In this document: positions 24,575-33,493 of the stretch, piece after piece
Layout of the letters: each line of letters opens with the position of its first letter
Position numbering within the stretch: position 1 is the first letter of the stretch
Source of the DNA: Amycolatopsis vancoresmycina
GTDB taxonomy: Bacteria; Actinomycetota; Actinomycetes; Mycobacteriales; Pseudonocardiaceae
Length of the DNA: 64,000 nucleotides
Assembly: GCF_000716785.1 (NCBI RefSeq)
Contig: NZ_JNYY01000025.1
Coordinates: forward strand, 112,235 to 176,234
Direction of reading: 5' to 3'
Made by a program: the position numbers and the translations under genes
The notes under the pieces: generated by a model
The model's input: the letters and a program-made list of their open reading frames with translations, nothing else
Database searches by the model: none
Told to the model about the DNA's origin: nothing

Positions 24575-25879
24575 GTGAGAACGATCCGGAACGGCCTGGT
24601 CCTGGCACTGGGCATCACGATGACGGCGCTCGGCGCCACAGCCTGCAGCGGAGGCGGTGGTAACCAGCAGACCCCGGCCGCGGCGGCGCCCAACGAGCAC
24701 GTCGACCTGACGCTGGCGACCTTCACCGAGTTCGGCTACGAGGCCCTCATCCCGGAGTACGAGCGACTGCACCCCAACATCAAGATCACCCACCGCAAGA
24801 CCGGCCAGGGCGGGCCCTACCACCAGGACCTCACCACCAAGCTGGCCGCCGGATCGGGCCTCGCCGACGTCACGGCGCTGGAAGAGGGCCACCTGTCGGA
24901 CTTCCTCGACAAGGGTTCGAAGTTCAACGACCTGAGCAAGATCGGGCCGGCCGACGCCTCCCCCGACCGCTGGCTCGGCTGGAAGTACGACGCCGCCAAG
25001 ACCAAGGACGGCAAGGTCATCGGCTACGGCACCGACATCGGGCCGCTCGCCATGTGCTACCGCAAGGACCTGTTCCAGGCCGCGGGCCTGCCGACCGACC
25101 CCGAAGCGGTGAAGCCGCTGTTCGCCACCTGGGACAGCTACTTCCAGGCCGGTGCCGACTACTCCGCCAAGACCCACAAGGCCTGGTTCGACTCGGCCGC
25201 GCAGAACTTCAACGCCATGGTCAACCAGCTGCCCGAGGGCTACATCAGCACCGACGACAAGCTCGCCGTCGAGACCAACCAGGGCATCAAGGACGCCTGG
25301 ACCAAGGTCACCGACGCGGTCGCCAAGGGCGAGTCCGCCAAGCTCACGGCGTTCAGCCCGGAGTGGAACACCGGCTTCAAGCAGGGCGCGTTCGCCACGA
25401 AGGTGTGCCCGTCGTGGATGCTCGGCGTGATCAAGGAGCAGGCGGGCCCGGAGAACGCGAACAAGTGGGCCGTCACCGCGGCCTTCCCCGGCGGCGGCGG
25501 CAACTGGGGCGGTTCGTACCTGACCGTGCCGACGCAGTCCAAGCACCCGAAGGAGGCCGCCGAGCTGGCCGCCTGGCTGACCGCCCCCGAGCAGCAGATC
25601 AAGGCGTTCCAGGCGAAGGGCAACTTCCCCAGCCAGGTCAAGGCGCTGACCGACCCGGCCCTGCTGAGCCAGACCGACGCCTACTTCGGTGGCGCCAAGA
25701 TCGGCGAGCTGTTCGCCGAGCAGGCCAAGAAGGTTCAGAAGCCGCAGTACAAGGGCCCCGGTGACGGCCAGATCCAGGAGAACGCGTCGAGCCCGGCCCT
25801 GAAGGCCGTCGAACAGGGCAAGTCGGCCGCGGACGGCTGGAACCAGATGGTCGAAGCCGCGAAGAAGATCACGCGCTGA
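24575..25879 (+). CDS. cebE: Cellobiose-binding ABC lipoprotein CebE
   Basis: A 434-residue extracellular binding protein that delivers cellobiose or cellotriose to CebF/CebG. The GTG at 24575 follows AAGGTGG. The signal peptide ends in a lipobox just before CSGGGG. The ligand domain has TFTEFGYEALIPEYERLHP, KTGQGGPYHQDLTTKLA, YGTDIGPLAMCYRKDLFQAA and GGNWGGSYLTVP. The first gene of cebEFG-bglC, 4 bases before cebF. As in other cellobiose importers there is no ATPase gene here, so a shared MsiK-type ATPase encoded elsewhere is expected. Confidence 0.93.
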   Translation: MRTIRNGLVLALGITMTALGATACSGGGGNQQTPAAAAPNEHVDLTLATFTEFGYEALIPEYERLHPNIKITHRKTGQGGPYHQDLTTKLAAGSGLADVTALEEGHLSDFLDKGSKFNDLSKIGPADASPDRWLGWKYDAAKTKDGKVIGYGTDIGPLAMCYRKDLFQAAGLPTDPEAVKPLFATWDSYFQAGADYSAKTHKAWFDSAAQNFNAMVNQLPEGYISTDDKLAVETNQGIKDAWTKVTDAVAKGESAKLTAFSPEWNTGFKQGAFATKVCPSWMLGVIKEQAGPENANKWAVTAAFPGGGGNWGGSYLTVPTQSKHPKEAAELAAWLTAPEQQIKAFQAKGNFPSQVKALTDPALLSQTDAYFGGAKIGELFAEQAKKVQKPQYKGPGDGQIQENASSPALKAVEQGKSAADGWNQMVEAAKKITR

Positions 25880-25883
25880 ACCG

Positions 25884-26873
25884 ATGACCGTCATCGACAA
25901 GGTCGCGCCAGAAGGGAGTAAGGCCGGGGAGCGGGTGTCTCCCCGGCCCACCTTCCGTCACCGGTTGAGCCGGTGGGACGTCAAGGTGTCGCCGTACCTG
26001 TACGTCGCGCCGTTCTTCATCGTCTTCGGGATCGTCGGCCTGTTCCCGCTGCTCTACACCGCGTACGTTTCACTGTTCAAGTGGAAGGCCGGGGGCGACG
26101 ACCCGGACTTCATCGGCCTCGACAACTACAAGGACCTGTTCGCCGACAGCCAGTTCTGGAACGCGCTGGTCAACACGATCAGCATCTTCCTGCTCTCCAG
26201 CGTCCCGCAGCTGATCATCGCGGTGCTGCTGGCCGCCCTGATGGGCGCCCGGCTGCGCGGGGCGACCGGCTGGCGCGTCGGCATCCTGCTCCCGTACGCG
26301 GCCAGCCTCGTCTCGATCGGGATCATCTTCGCCAACCTGTTCGGCCCCCAGTACGGGCTGATCAACGGCGTGCTCCAGACGATCGGGCTGGACCCGGTCG
26401 ACTGGCAGGCCAGCCGGTTCGCCAGCCACATCGCGATCGCGACCATGGTGAACTGGCGCTGGACCGGCTACAACGCCCTGATCGTGCTGGCGGCCATGCA
26501 GGCCATCCCCAAGGAGCTGCACGAGGCGGCGCTGATCGACGGCGCGGGCCTGTGGCGCCGGTTCTTCAACGTCACGCTGCCGCTGCTGAAGCCGACGCTG
26601 ATCTTCGTCACCATCACCTCGACGATCGGCGGCCTGCAGATCTTCACCGAGCCCAAGCTGTTCGACGCCATGCCGGGGTCGAACAACGGCGGTTCGACCA
26701 ACCAGTTCCAGACCGTGACGCTGTACCTGTACCAGATGGCGTTCGAGAACTCGAGCCTCGGCTACGCCTCGGCGATCGCCTGGGTGCTGTTCCTGGTCAT
26801 CGTGCTCATCGCGCTGGTGAACTTCTTCCTCACCGGCCGGCTCGCCCGAACCCCGGCGGTGAAGAAGAAATGA
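25884..26873 (+). CDS. cebF: Cellobiose ABC permease CebF
   Basis: A 329-residue inner-membrane permease of the MalF type with six predicted helices, the first being YLYVAPFFIVFGIVGLFPLL. The cytoplasmic EAA loop that contacts the ATPase reads HEAALIDGAGLWRRFFNVTL followed by PLLKPTL. The stop overlaps the cebG start as ATGA, so the two permeases are made in step. Confidence 0.93.
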   Translation: MTVIDKVAPEGSKAGERVSPRPTFRHRLSRWDVKVSPYLYVAPFFIVFGIVGLFPLLYTAYVSLFKWKAGGDDPDFIGLDNYKDLFADSQFWNALVNTISIFLLSSVPQLIIAVLLAALMGARLRGATGWRVGILLPYAASLVSIGIIFANLFGPQYGLINGVLQTIGLDPVDWQASRFASHIAIATMVNWRWTGYNALIVLAAMQAIPKELHEAALIDGAGLWRRFFNVTLPLLKPTLIFVTITSTIGGLQIFTEPKLFDAMPGSNNGGSTNQFQTVTLYLYQMAFENSSLGYASAIAWVLFLVIVLIALVNFFLTGRLARTPAVKKK

Positions 26874-27727
26874 CGACCCTGCAAGGCGGGCTGCGCAAGA
26901 GCGTCGCCACCCTCGGCAAGCCGCGCAAGGCGACCTACGTCGTGCTGGCGATCTTCGTGCTCGGCTCGCTGTTCCCGTTCTACTGGTCGTTCCTGGTGGC
27001 CAGCCGCGACAACGGGATGCTCACCGAGCGGATCCCGCCGTTCCTGCCCGGCGGGAACTTCTTCGCCAACGCCCAGCGGGTGTTCGACACCGTGCCGTTC
27101 TGGAAAGCGCTCGCCAACAGCATCATCGTGTCCGGTACGGTCACGCTGACCACGGTGCTGTTCTCGTCGCTGGCCGGGTTCGCCTTCGCCAAGCTGCGGT
27201 TCCGCGGCCGCAACGGGTTGTTCGTGTTCATCGTCGTCACGCTCGCCGTGCCGACCCAGCTCGGCATCATCCCGCTGTTCATCGCGATGTCGGAGCTGGG
27301 CTGGGCCGGGCACCTGGAGGCGGTGATCGTGCCCAACCTGGTCACCGCGTTCGGCGTGTTCTGGATGCGGCAGTACACAGTGGACGCTCTGCCGTACGAG
27401 CTGGTCGAGGCCGCGCGCGTGGACGGCTGCAGCATGATCCGGATCTTCTGGAACGTCTGCCTGCCCGCCGTGCGCCCGGCCGCGGCGATCCTCGCGATGT
27501 TCACGTTCATGATGTCGTGGAACGACTTCCTGTGGCCGCTCGTCGTGCTGGACGCCGGCAACCCCACCGTCCAGGTGGCCCTGGAAAAGCTGCAGAGCGG
27601 CTACTACGTCGACTATTCGCTCGTCCTGGCCGGCACGACGCTGGCCACCATCCCCATCCTCATCGTCTTCGTCCTCCTCGGCCGCCAGATCGTGGCCGGG
27701 ATCATGCAAGGTGCCGTGAAAGGGTGA
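26870..27727 (+). CDS. cebG: Cellobiose ABC permease CebG
   Basis: A 285-residue MalG-type permease with six helices. The EAA loop is VEAARVDGCSMIRIFWNVCL followed by PAVRP. Downstream come MSWNDFLWPLVVL and the C-terminal GRQIVAGIMQGAVKG, which are typical of sugar permeases. The start overlaps the cebF stop (ATGA), and the bglC reading frame begins at its own stop. Confidence 0.93.
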   Translation: MTTLQGGLRKSVATLGKPRKATYVVLAIFVLGSLFPFYWSFLVASRDNGMLTERIPPFLPGGNFFANAQRVFDTVPFWKALANSIIVSGTVTLTTVLFSSLAGFAFAKLRFRGRNGLFVFIVVTLAVPTQLGIIPLFIAMSELGWAGHLEAVIVPNLVTAFGVFWMRQYTVDALPYELVEAARVDGCSMIRIFWNVCLPAVRPAAAILAMFTFMMSWNDFLWPLVVLDAGNPTVQVALEKLQSGYYVDYSLVLAGTTLATIPILIVFVLLGRQIVAGIMQGAVKG

Positions 27728-27729
27728 AC

Positions 27730-29151
27730 ATGTCCGTAGAACCCGACAGCGTTCGGGCGACCGAGTTCCGGGAAGACGCCGCGCTGATGTTCCCGCCCGG
27801 CTTCGTCTGGGGTGCCGCCACCGCGGCGTTCCAGGTCGAAGGGGCCACGACGGCCGACGGGCGCACCGACTCGGTCTGGGACGTCTTCGCCCGCCGTCCG
27901 GGCGCGGTCGTCGGTGGCGACACCGGCGACCCGGCCGCCGACCACTACCGGCGGTACTCCGAAGACGTCGGCCTGATGCGCCGGCTCAACCTCGGTGCCT
28001 ACCGCTTCTCGCTGGCGTGGCCGCGGGTGCGCCCGGACGGCGGCGAGCCCAACGCCGCCGGGCTCGCCTTCTACGACCGGCTGGTCGACTGCCTGCTCGA
28101 GTCCGGGGTCCAGCCGTGGGCGACGCTCTACCACTGGGACCTGCCGCAGGTGCTGGAGGAGCAGGGCGGCTGGGCCAACCGCGACACCGCGTACCGGTTC
28201 GCCGAGTACGCCGAAACCGTGCTGGAGCGGCTCGGTGACCGGGTCGCCAGCTGGTCGACGCTCAACGAGCCCTGGTGCGCGGCCATGCTCGGCTACGCGG
28301 GCGGCATCCACGCCCCCGGGCGCACCGACCACCCCGCCGCCGTCGCCGCCACGCACCACCTGCTGCTGGGCCACGGGCTGGCGATGGACATCATCCGGCA
28401 GCACGCCCCCGGTACCCCGGCCGGCATCACGCTGAACCTGTACCCGGTGGCCCCGCACGACCCGGCGAACGTCTCCGACGTCGCCGCGGCCCGGCGGATC
28501 GACGGCCTGCAGAACCGGCTGTTCCTCGACCCGGTGCTGCGCGGCGGCTACCCGGACGACCTGGTCGCCGACCTCGAGCCGTTCGGCTTCGGCGACGTGG
28601 TCCGCGACGAGGACGCCGCCGTCATCGCCGCCCACGTCGACTGGGTCGGCGTGAACTACTACCGCGACTACCGCGTCGCGGGCCGCCCGGTGCCGGGCAG
28701 CGAGCCGGCGGGCCCGGAGTGGGTCGGCGCCGCCGACGTGCACTTCGTCCCGGACCCGGCGGCGCCGCGCACCGACTCCGGCTGGGAGGTCCAGCCGGCC
28801 GGGCTGACCGAGTCGCTGCTGCAGGTGCACCGCGGCTACCGGCCGGTGCCGCTGTACATCACGGAGAACGGCGCGGCCTACCCCGACGTCGTCGGCGACG
28901 GCGGTGACATCGTCGACACCGACCGCGTCGCGTTCCTGGACTCCCACCTGCGGGCCTGCCACGACGCCATCCAGGCCGGCGTCGACCTGCGCGGGTACTT
29001 CTACTGGTCGCTGCTGGACAACTTCGAGTGGGCCGAGGGGTACGCGAAGCGGTTCGGCCTGGTCCACGTCGACTACGAGACCCAGCAGCGGACGCCGAAG
29101 CAGAGTGCCCACTGGTACTCCCGGGTGATCGGCCTGAACGGGCTCGGCTGA
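27730..29151 (+). CDS. bglC: GH1 beta-glucosidase, cytoplasmic
   Basis: A 473-residue retaining beta-glucosidase without a signal peptide, expected to hydrolyse imported cellobiose to glucose and so remove the inducer. The acid/base Glu is in STLNEPWCAAMLGYAGGIHA and the nucleophile Glu in LYITENGAAYPD. The N-terminal FPPGFVWGAATAAFQVEGA is the standard GH1 opening. The ATG at 27730 has AAAGGG upstream. A GTG at 27724 in a GTGA overlap with the cebG stop is an alternative giving two more residues. It closes the ceb operon and a strong hairpin follows. Confidence 0.92.
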   Translation: MSVEPDSVRATEFREDAALMFPPGFVWGAATAAFQVEGATTADGRTDSVWDVFARRPGAVVGGDTGDPAADHYRRYSEDVGLMRRLNLGAYRFSLAWPRVRPDGGEPNAAGLAFYDRLVDCLLESGVQPWATLYHWDLPQVLEEQGGWANRDTAYRFAEYAETVLERLGDRVASWSTLNEPWCAAMLGYAGGIHAPGRTDHPAAVAATHHLLLGHGLAMDIIRQHAPGTPAGITLNLYPVAPHDPANVSDVAAARRIDGLQNRLFLDPVLRGGYPDDLVADLEPFGFGDVVRDEDAAVIAAHVDWVGVNYYRDYRVAGRPVPGSEPAGPEWVGAADVHFVPDPAAPRTDSGWEVQPAGLTESLLQVHRGYRPVPLYITENGAAYPDVVGDGGDIVDTDRVAFLDSHLRACHDAIQAGVDLRGYFYWSLLDNFEWAEGYAKRFGLVHVDYETQQRTPKQSAHWYSRVIGLNGLG

Positions 29152-29158
29152 GGGAGGC

Positions 29159-29196
29159 GCTCGTGGCGGGCACCGGCGCGGGTGCCCGCCACGAGC
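29159..29196 (+). terminator. Terminator of the cebEFG-bglC operon
   Basis: 16-base perfect arms (GCTCGTGGCGGGCACC and complement) with a 6-base loop, 7 bases past the bglC stop. Confidence 0.8.
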
Positions 29197-29206
29197 TCCC
29201 CGGGGT

Positions 29207-29255
29207 CGCGAATGACTCATTCGGGACCTCCGACGTCCCGAATGAGTCATTCGCG
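29207..29255. repeat. Long palindrome, family B copy 1
   Basis: 21-base perfect arms (CGCGAATGACTCATTCGGGA plus C) around the loop CTCCGAC. A second copy at 56155-56207 has the reverse-complement loop. The two flanking genes both point right, so it is not simply a convergent terminator. Confidence 0.75.
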
Positions 29256-29306
29256 GCGTTGGTGCGGGGGGTGCGTTCCGGGCCTGCCGTTGCCAGACTG
29301 GCCGGT

Positions 29307-31073
29307 ATGGGACTGCGCAGCGAAGCTTGGTTCGACAACCCGGCCAACCCGGGGATGACCGCGCTCTACCTCGAGCGGTACCTGAACTGGGGCCTGACCC
29401 GGGAGGAGCTGCAGTCCGGCAAACCGGTCATCGGGATCGCGCAGACCGGCTCGGACCTCACCCCGTGCAACCGGCACCACCTGCAGCTGGCCGACCGGAC
29501 CCGGGAAGGCATCCGCGAGGCGGGCGGGATCGCGATCGAGTTCCCGGTGCACCCGATCCAGGAGACGGGCAAGCGCCCGACCGCGGCCCTGGACCGCAAC
29601 CTCGCCTACCTCGGCCTGGTCGAGACGCTCTACGGCTACCCGATCGACGGCGTCGTGCTCACCACCGGCTGCGACAAGACGACCCCGGCGTGCCTGATGG
29701 CCGCCGCGACCGTCGACATCCCGGCGATCGTGCTCTCCGGCGGCCCGATGCTCAACGGCTGGTACAACGGCGAGCGCACCGGGTCCGGCACGATCATCTG
29801 GAAGGCGCGGGAACTGCTGGCCGCCGGCGAGATCGACGCCGCCGGGTTCATGGACCTCGTCGCGTCCTCGGCGCCGTCGCCGGGGCACTGCAACACGATG
29901 GGCACGGCGTCCACGATGAACGCGCTCGCCGAAGCGCTCGGGATGAGCCTGCCCGGCTGCGCGGCCATCCCGGCGCCGCACCGCGACCGGGCGCGGATGG
30001 CCTACCGGACCGGGCTGCGGATCGTCGAGCTGGTCCGCGAGGACCTCAAGCCGTCGGACATCCTGACGCGCGAGGCGTTCGAGAACGCCATCGTGGTGAG
30101 TTCCGCGATCGGCGGGTCGACCAACGCCCCCATCCACCTCGGTGCCATCGCCCGGCACATCGGCGTCGACCTGCCGCTGGCCGACTGGCAGCGGCTCGGC
30201 CACGCCGTCCCGCTGCTGGTCGACCTGCAGCCCGCGGGCAAGTACCTCGGCGAGGAGTTCCACCGGGCGGGCGGCGTCCCGGCCGTGGTGCACGAGCTGA
30301 TGCGGCACGGCCTGGTCCACGAGGACGCGCGCACGGTCAACGGCCGCACGCTCGGCGACAACTGCCGCGACGCCGAGGCCGGCGACCGGGACGTCATCCG
30401 CACCTTCGAGACCGCCCTCACCCCGGACGCCGGGTTCCTGGTGCTGCGGGGCAACCTGTTCGACGCCGCGATCATGAAGTCCAGCGTGATCTCGCCGGAG
30501 TTCCGGCGGCGGTACCTGGACGGCGGGGTCTACGAAGGCACCGCGGTCGTGTTCGACGGCCCCGAGGACTACCACGCCCGCATCGACGAGGAGGACCTCG
30601 GCGTCGACGAGCACTCCCTGCTGGTGATGCGCGGCACCGGCCCGCTCGGCTACCCCGGCTCCGCGGAGGTGGTGAACATGCGGCCGCCCGCGGAGCTGAT
30701 CAAGCGGGGCGTGCACGAGCTGCCCTGCCTCGGCGACGGCCGCCAGTCGGGCACCTCCGGGTCGCCGTCGATCCTCAACGCCTCCCCCGAAGCCGCGGCG
30801 GGCGGCGGGCTCGCCGTGCTGCGCACCGGCGACCGGGTGCGGATCGACCTGCGGGCCGGCACCGCCGACGTCCTCGTCCCGGACGAGGAGCTGGAACGGC
30901 GGCGCGCGGAGCTGGCCGAGGCGGGTGGCTACCCGGTGCCGGAGTCGCAGACGCCGTGGCAGGAGATCCAGCGGTCGATGGTCGACCAGCTGTGCGACGG
31001 CATGGTGCTGCGCCCGGCGGTGGCGTACCAGCGGATCGCGGCCACGAAGGGGATACCCCGCGACAACCACTGA
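29307..31073 (+). CDS. IlvD/Edd-family sugar-acid dehydratase
   Basis: A 588-residue Fe-S dehydratase. The three cluster cysteines are in SDLTPCNRHH (Cys54), TTGCDKTTPACLMAA and GHCNTMGTAS, and GGSTNAPIHLGA lies in the substrate half. The SDLTPCNRHH form and GDGRQSGTSGSPSILN near the end resemble pentonate/aldonate dehydratases (arabonate, xylonate) more than the branched-chain amino acid enzyme. It is therefore likely to convert a sugar acid to its 2-keto-3-deoxy form. No ribosome site precedes the ATG, so translation may be leaderless or start differently. No CebR box is present. Confidence 0.8.
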   Translation: MGLRSEAWFDNPANPGMTALYLERYLNWGLTREELQSGKPVIGIAQTGSDLTPCNRHHLQLADRTREGIREAGGIAIEFPVHPIQETGKRPTAALDRNLAYLGLVETLYGYPIDGVVLTTGCDKTTPACLMAAATVDIPAIVLSGGPMLNGWYNGERTGSGTIIWKARELLAAGEIDAAGFMDLVASSAPSPGHCNTMGTASTMNALAEALGMSLPGCAAIPAPHRDRARMAYRTGLRIVELVREDLKPSDILTREAFENAIVVSSAIGGSTNAPIHLGAIARHIGVDLPLADWQRLGHAVPLLVDLQPAGKYLGEEFHRAGGVPAVVHELMRHGLVHEDARTVNGRTLGDNCRDAEAGDRDVIRTFETALTPDAGFLVLRGNLFDAAIMKSSVISPEFRRRYLDGGVYEGTAVVFDGPEDYHARIDEEDLGVDEHSLLVMRGTGPLGYPGSAEVVNMRPPAELIKRGVHELPCLGDGRQSGTSGSPSILNASPEAAAGGGLAVLRTGDRVRIDLRAGTADVLVPDEELERRRAELAEAGGYPVPESQTPWQEIQRSMVDQLCDGMVLRPAVAYQRIAATKGIPRDNH

Positions 31074-31080
31074 GTTTGCC

Positions 31081-31106
31081 GCTTCGGAAGCGGGGAAAAC
31101 GGGTAT
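31081..31106 (+). promoter_or_regulatory. SigB/SigF-type promoter, DUF3040 gene
   Basis: GCTT-N16-GGGTAT, ending 32 bases before the ATG. Confidence 0.55.
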
Positions 31107-31138
31107 CCAGCCCGGTAGCCGAGGCGAGGAGGCCCCCC

Positions 31139-31444
31139 ATGCTCCCGGATCGTGAACGCCACGCCCTGCGTGAGATCGAGGCGGAGCTGAAAGCGAGCGA
31201 CCCCGCGTTCGCCGCCGCCTTCAGCGGCCGGAAGCTGCGCTCGCCGAGGCGGTGGCCCCTGTTGCTGGTGCTCTGCGACGTCACGGCCGTGGTGATGCTC
31301 GTGGTCGGCCTCTTCGCCCGGGACGCCGCCCTCGTGCTCTGGGGCACGGTGAGCGCGGGCGCACTGGTGGCCTGGCACATCGCCCGCGCCGAATCGGCCC
31401 GTGAGTCCACTGAGGACGGTGCACCGGCCGCCGGTCCCGCCTGA
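31139..31444 (+). CDS. DUF3040 membrane protein
   Basis: A 101-residue protein with the DUF3040 opening (LPDRERHALREIEAELKASDPAFAA) followed by two hydrophobic helices (WPLLLVLCDVTAVVMLVVGLF and AALVLWGTVSAGALVAWHIA). The function of the family is unknown, although it is common in actinobacteria and membrane-anchored. GAGGCGAGGAGG lies before the ATG. It carries a stress-type promoter like many neighbours. Confidence 0.85.
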   Translation: MLPDRERHALREIEAELKASDPAFAAAFSGRKLRSPRRWPLLLVLCDVTAVVMLVVGLFARDAALVLWGTVSAGALVAWHIARAESARESTEDGAPAAGPA

Positions 31445-31456
31445 CCGCCCGCGTGC

Positions 31457-31490
31457 CGAAGGCCGCCCACGTGCTCGTGGGCGGCCTTCG
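31457..31490. terminator. Bidirectional hairpin terminator
   Basis: 14-base perfect arms (CGAAGGCCGCCCAC and complement) with a GTGCTC loop between the convergent DUF3040 and CBS genes. Confidence 0.8.
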
Positions 31491-31505
31491 CGGTGGCCGG
31501 TCGGC

Positions 31506-31922
31506 TCAGTCGTAGGAGAGGGCCTCCACGAGCTCGCCGGCGCTCGGGTTCGGCAGCGCCCTGGCCACGTCGGCCTGGGCGACGATGCCGATCAGGTCGT
31601 GCCCGTCGATCACCGGCAGCCGGCGGACGCGGTGCTCGGACATGGTGCGCAGGACCTCCTGCGCGTCGTCGTCCGCGCCGATCGTCACGACCTCGCCCTG
31701 GGCCAGCTCGCCGACGTGGAGGGCGCGCGGGTCCTTGCCCTCGGCCAGCACCTTCACCACGATGTCCCGGTCGGTGATCATGCCCTTCAGGCGGTTGTCC
31801 TCACCGCAGATCGGGAGGGCGCCGACGCCCTTCTCCGCCATGGTGACCGCGGCGTCGTGCACGGTGTCCGACTCCCGGGCGCAGGTCGCGTCCGACGTCA
31901 TGATGTCGCGTGCGGTGGTCAT
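31506..31922 (-). CDS. CBS-pair protein
   Basis: A 138-residue stand-alone pair of CBS domains, which sense adenine nucleotides. Domain one opens ARDIMTSDATCARESDTVHD and ends with MITDRDIVVKVLA. Domain two covers EVVTIGADDDAQEVLRTMSE, then RVRRLPVIDGHDLIGIVAQADVA. Such small proteins resemble the hypoxic-response protein type of mycobacteria. AAAGGAG precedes the ATG. A SigB/SigF-like promoter lies upstream, consistent with stress control. No partner enzyme is adjacent. Confidence 0.9.
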   Translation of the reverse strand: MTTARDIMTSDATCARESDTVHDAAVTMAEKGVGALPICGEDNRLKGMITDRDIVVKVLAEGKDPRALHVGELAQGEVVTIGADDDAQEVLRTMSEHRVRRLPVIDGHDLIGIVAQADVARALPNPSAGELVEALSYD

Positions 31923-31957
31923 CGTGAACTCCTTTCGCTCCGCCGGTGTCCCTCCGG

Positions 31958-31982
31958 CTACCCGGGCCGGGCGCGTTTACCC
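31958..31982 (-). promoter_or_regulatory. SigB/SigF-type promoter, CBS gene
   Basis: Minus strand GGGT-N15-GGGTAG, ending 35 bases before the start. Confidence 0.45.
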
Positions 31983-32010
31983 GCGTCCCGGACGGGAAAT
32001 TTCCCGGTAC

Positions 32011-32637
32011 ATGCCCGATTCCCGCGGTGCCGAGCCGCCGGACACCACCGATCTGGACCGCCTGCGGTCGGTGGCGTCCGGCTGCCACGGCTGCCCGCTG
32101 TACCAGGACGCCACGCAGACCGTGTTCGGCGAAGGGACGGCCGGCGCGAAGGTCCTCGTCGTCGGCGAGCAGCCGGGTGACAAGGAGGACCTCGCGGGCG
32201 AGCCGTTCGTCGGGCCAGCCGGGAAGCTCCTGGACCGCGCCTTCGCGGAAGCCGGCTTCGACCGTCAAGCGCTGTACGTCACCAACGCGGTCAAGCACTT
32301 CAAGTTCAAGCGCGAAGGGAAGCGCCGCATCCACCAGAAGCCGGGCCGCACCGAGGTGGTCGCGTGCCGCCCGTGGCTGTTGGCCGAGCTGCGCGCGGTG
32401 CGCCCGGACCTGGTGCTGCTGCTGGGCGCGACGGCCGCGCAGTCGTTGCTGGGCCCGAAGTTCCGGCTCACCGCCCACCGCGGGGAGCCGGTGGAGGCGC
32501 CGGACGACGTGGCGGAGCTGGTGCCGTCGGCGGTGGCGACCGTCCACCCGTCGGCCGTGCTGCGGGCCCCGGACCGGGACGACGCCTACGCGGCCTTCGT
32601 CGCCGACCTGAAGGCCGCGGGCAAGCTGCTCAAGTGA
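32011..32637 (+). CDS. udgX: UdgX-type uracil-DNA glycosylase
   Basis: A 208-residue family-4-related uracil-DNA glycosylase. Motif A is VVGEQPGDKEDLAGEPFVGPAG. The insert KRRIHQKPGR is the hallmark R-loop of UdgX, whose His forms a covalent bond with the uracil-excised site. Motif B is VATVHPSAVLRA. Four cysteines placed for an Fe-S cluster are visible (GCHGCP, then ACRPW and one further site expected). It should repair uracil in DNA. The start is set by similarity because only a weak ribosome site is present. It is convergent with the LigD polymerase gene and overlaps its end by 8 bases. Confidence 0.88.
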   Translation: MPDSRGAEPPDTTDLDRLRSVASGCHGCPLYQDATQTVFGEGTAGAKVLVVGEQPGDKEDLAGEPFVGPAGKLLDRAFAEAGFDRQALYVTNAVKHFKFKREGKRRIHQKPGRTEVVACRPWLLAELRAVRPDLVLLLGATAAQSLLGPKFRLTAHRGEPVEAPDDVAELVPSAVATVHPSAVLRAPDRDDAYAAFVADLKAAGKLLK

Positions 32638-33493
32638 GTTCCTTCAGCGCCGCTTCCGCCGAAGCGGCGTGCTCGTCCAGGTTCCGCCAGGGATCTTCCT
32701 TGCGCGCCAGCCGCCGCTTCTCCTTCGCCGGGGACCACCCGTCCGGGTCGGCGCCGCCCAGCTCCCGCCAGTCCAGCGGCGTCGCGGCCGCCGCCCCCTG
32801 GCGGGCACGCAGCGAGTAGGGGGCGACGAACGTCTGCGCGTAGCCGTTGCGGTTGGCGTCCAGGAAGATCCGGTCGCCGCGCTTCTCCTTGCGCTGGGCC
32901 GTCGTCAGGCGGTCCGGGTCGTCCGCCGCGACGCGCTCGGCGAGGGCGCGGGAGAGCTCCAGCACGGTGTCGGTGCCCGACTTCGCGTCCAGCGGCGCGA
33001 GGACGTGGAACCCGCGGCCGCCGGTGGCCTGGACGAACGCCGTCAGGCCCACCCGCTCGTAGTGGTCGCGGATGCGCCGGGCGACCGCGCGCAGCTCGGC
33101 GGCGGGGGTGACCGCCGGCGGGTCGAGGTCCAGCACCAGCCGGTCGGGCCGCTCCGGTGCGTCCACTGTGGACAACCAGACGTGGAACTCCAGGGTGCCC
33201 TGGTTCACCAGGTAGGCAAGGGTTTCGGCGTCTTCGCACAGTACGTACTCGTCCGTGCCGCCACCGCGGCGGGGCACGCGGGCGGTCCGGATCGAGTCCG
33301 GGAAGTGCTCCCCCGGGTGCTTCTGGAACCAGCCCGGCTTCCCGATGCCGTCGGGGAACCGCCGCAGGGTCAGCGGGCGGCCGCGCAGGTGCGGCACCAT
33401 GACGTCCGCGACCGCGCGGTAGTACTCGGCGACGTCGCCCTTGGTCAGCCCGTCGGCGGGGTAGAACACCTTGTCCGGGTGGGAAGTCTTCAT
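32630..33493 (-). CDS. ligD: LigD-type polymerase/primase domain protein
   Basis: A 287-residue stand-alone PolDom of the archaeo-eukaryotic primase superfamily, which fills gaps in non-homologous end joining. Visible features are HPDKVFYPADGLTKGDVAEYY, KHPGEHFPD, the metal-binding DxD in RLVLDLDPP, and the TGGRGFHVLAPL segment with the active-site His. There is no ligase or nuclease domain, which is supplied by the adjacent ligase gene. The start overlaps that gene's stop as ATGA. Last gene of the Ku operon. Confidence 0.92.
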   Translation of the reverse strand: MKTSHPDKVFYPADGLTKGDVAEYYRAVADVMVPHLRGRPLTLRRFPDGIGKPGWFQKHPGEHFPDSIRTARVPRRGGGTDEYVLCEDAETLAYLVNQGTLEFHVWLSTVDAPERPDRLVLDLDPPAVTPAAELRAVARRIRDHYERVGLTAFVQATGGRGFHVLAPLDAKSGTDTVLELSRALAERVAADDPDRLTTAQRKEKRGDRIFLDANRNGYAQTFVAPYSLRARQGAAAATPLDWRELGGADPDGWSPAKEKRRLARKEDPWRNLDEHAASAEAALKELT

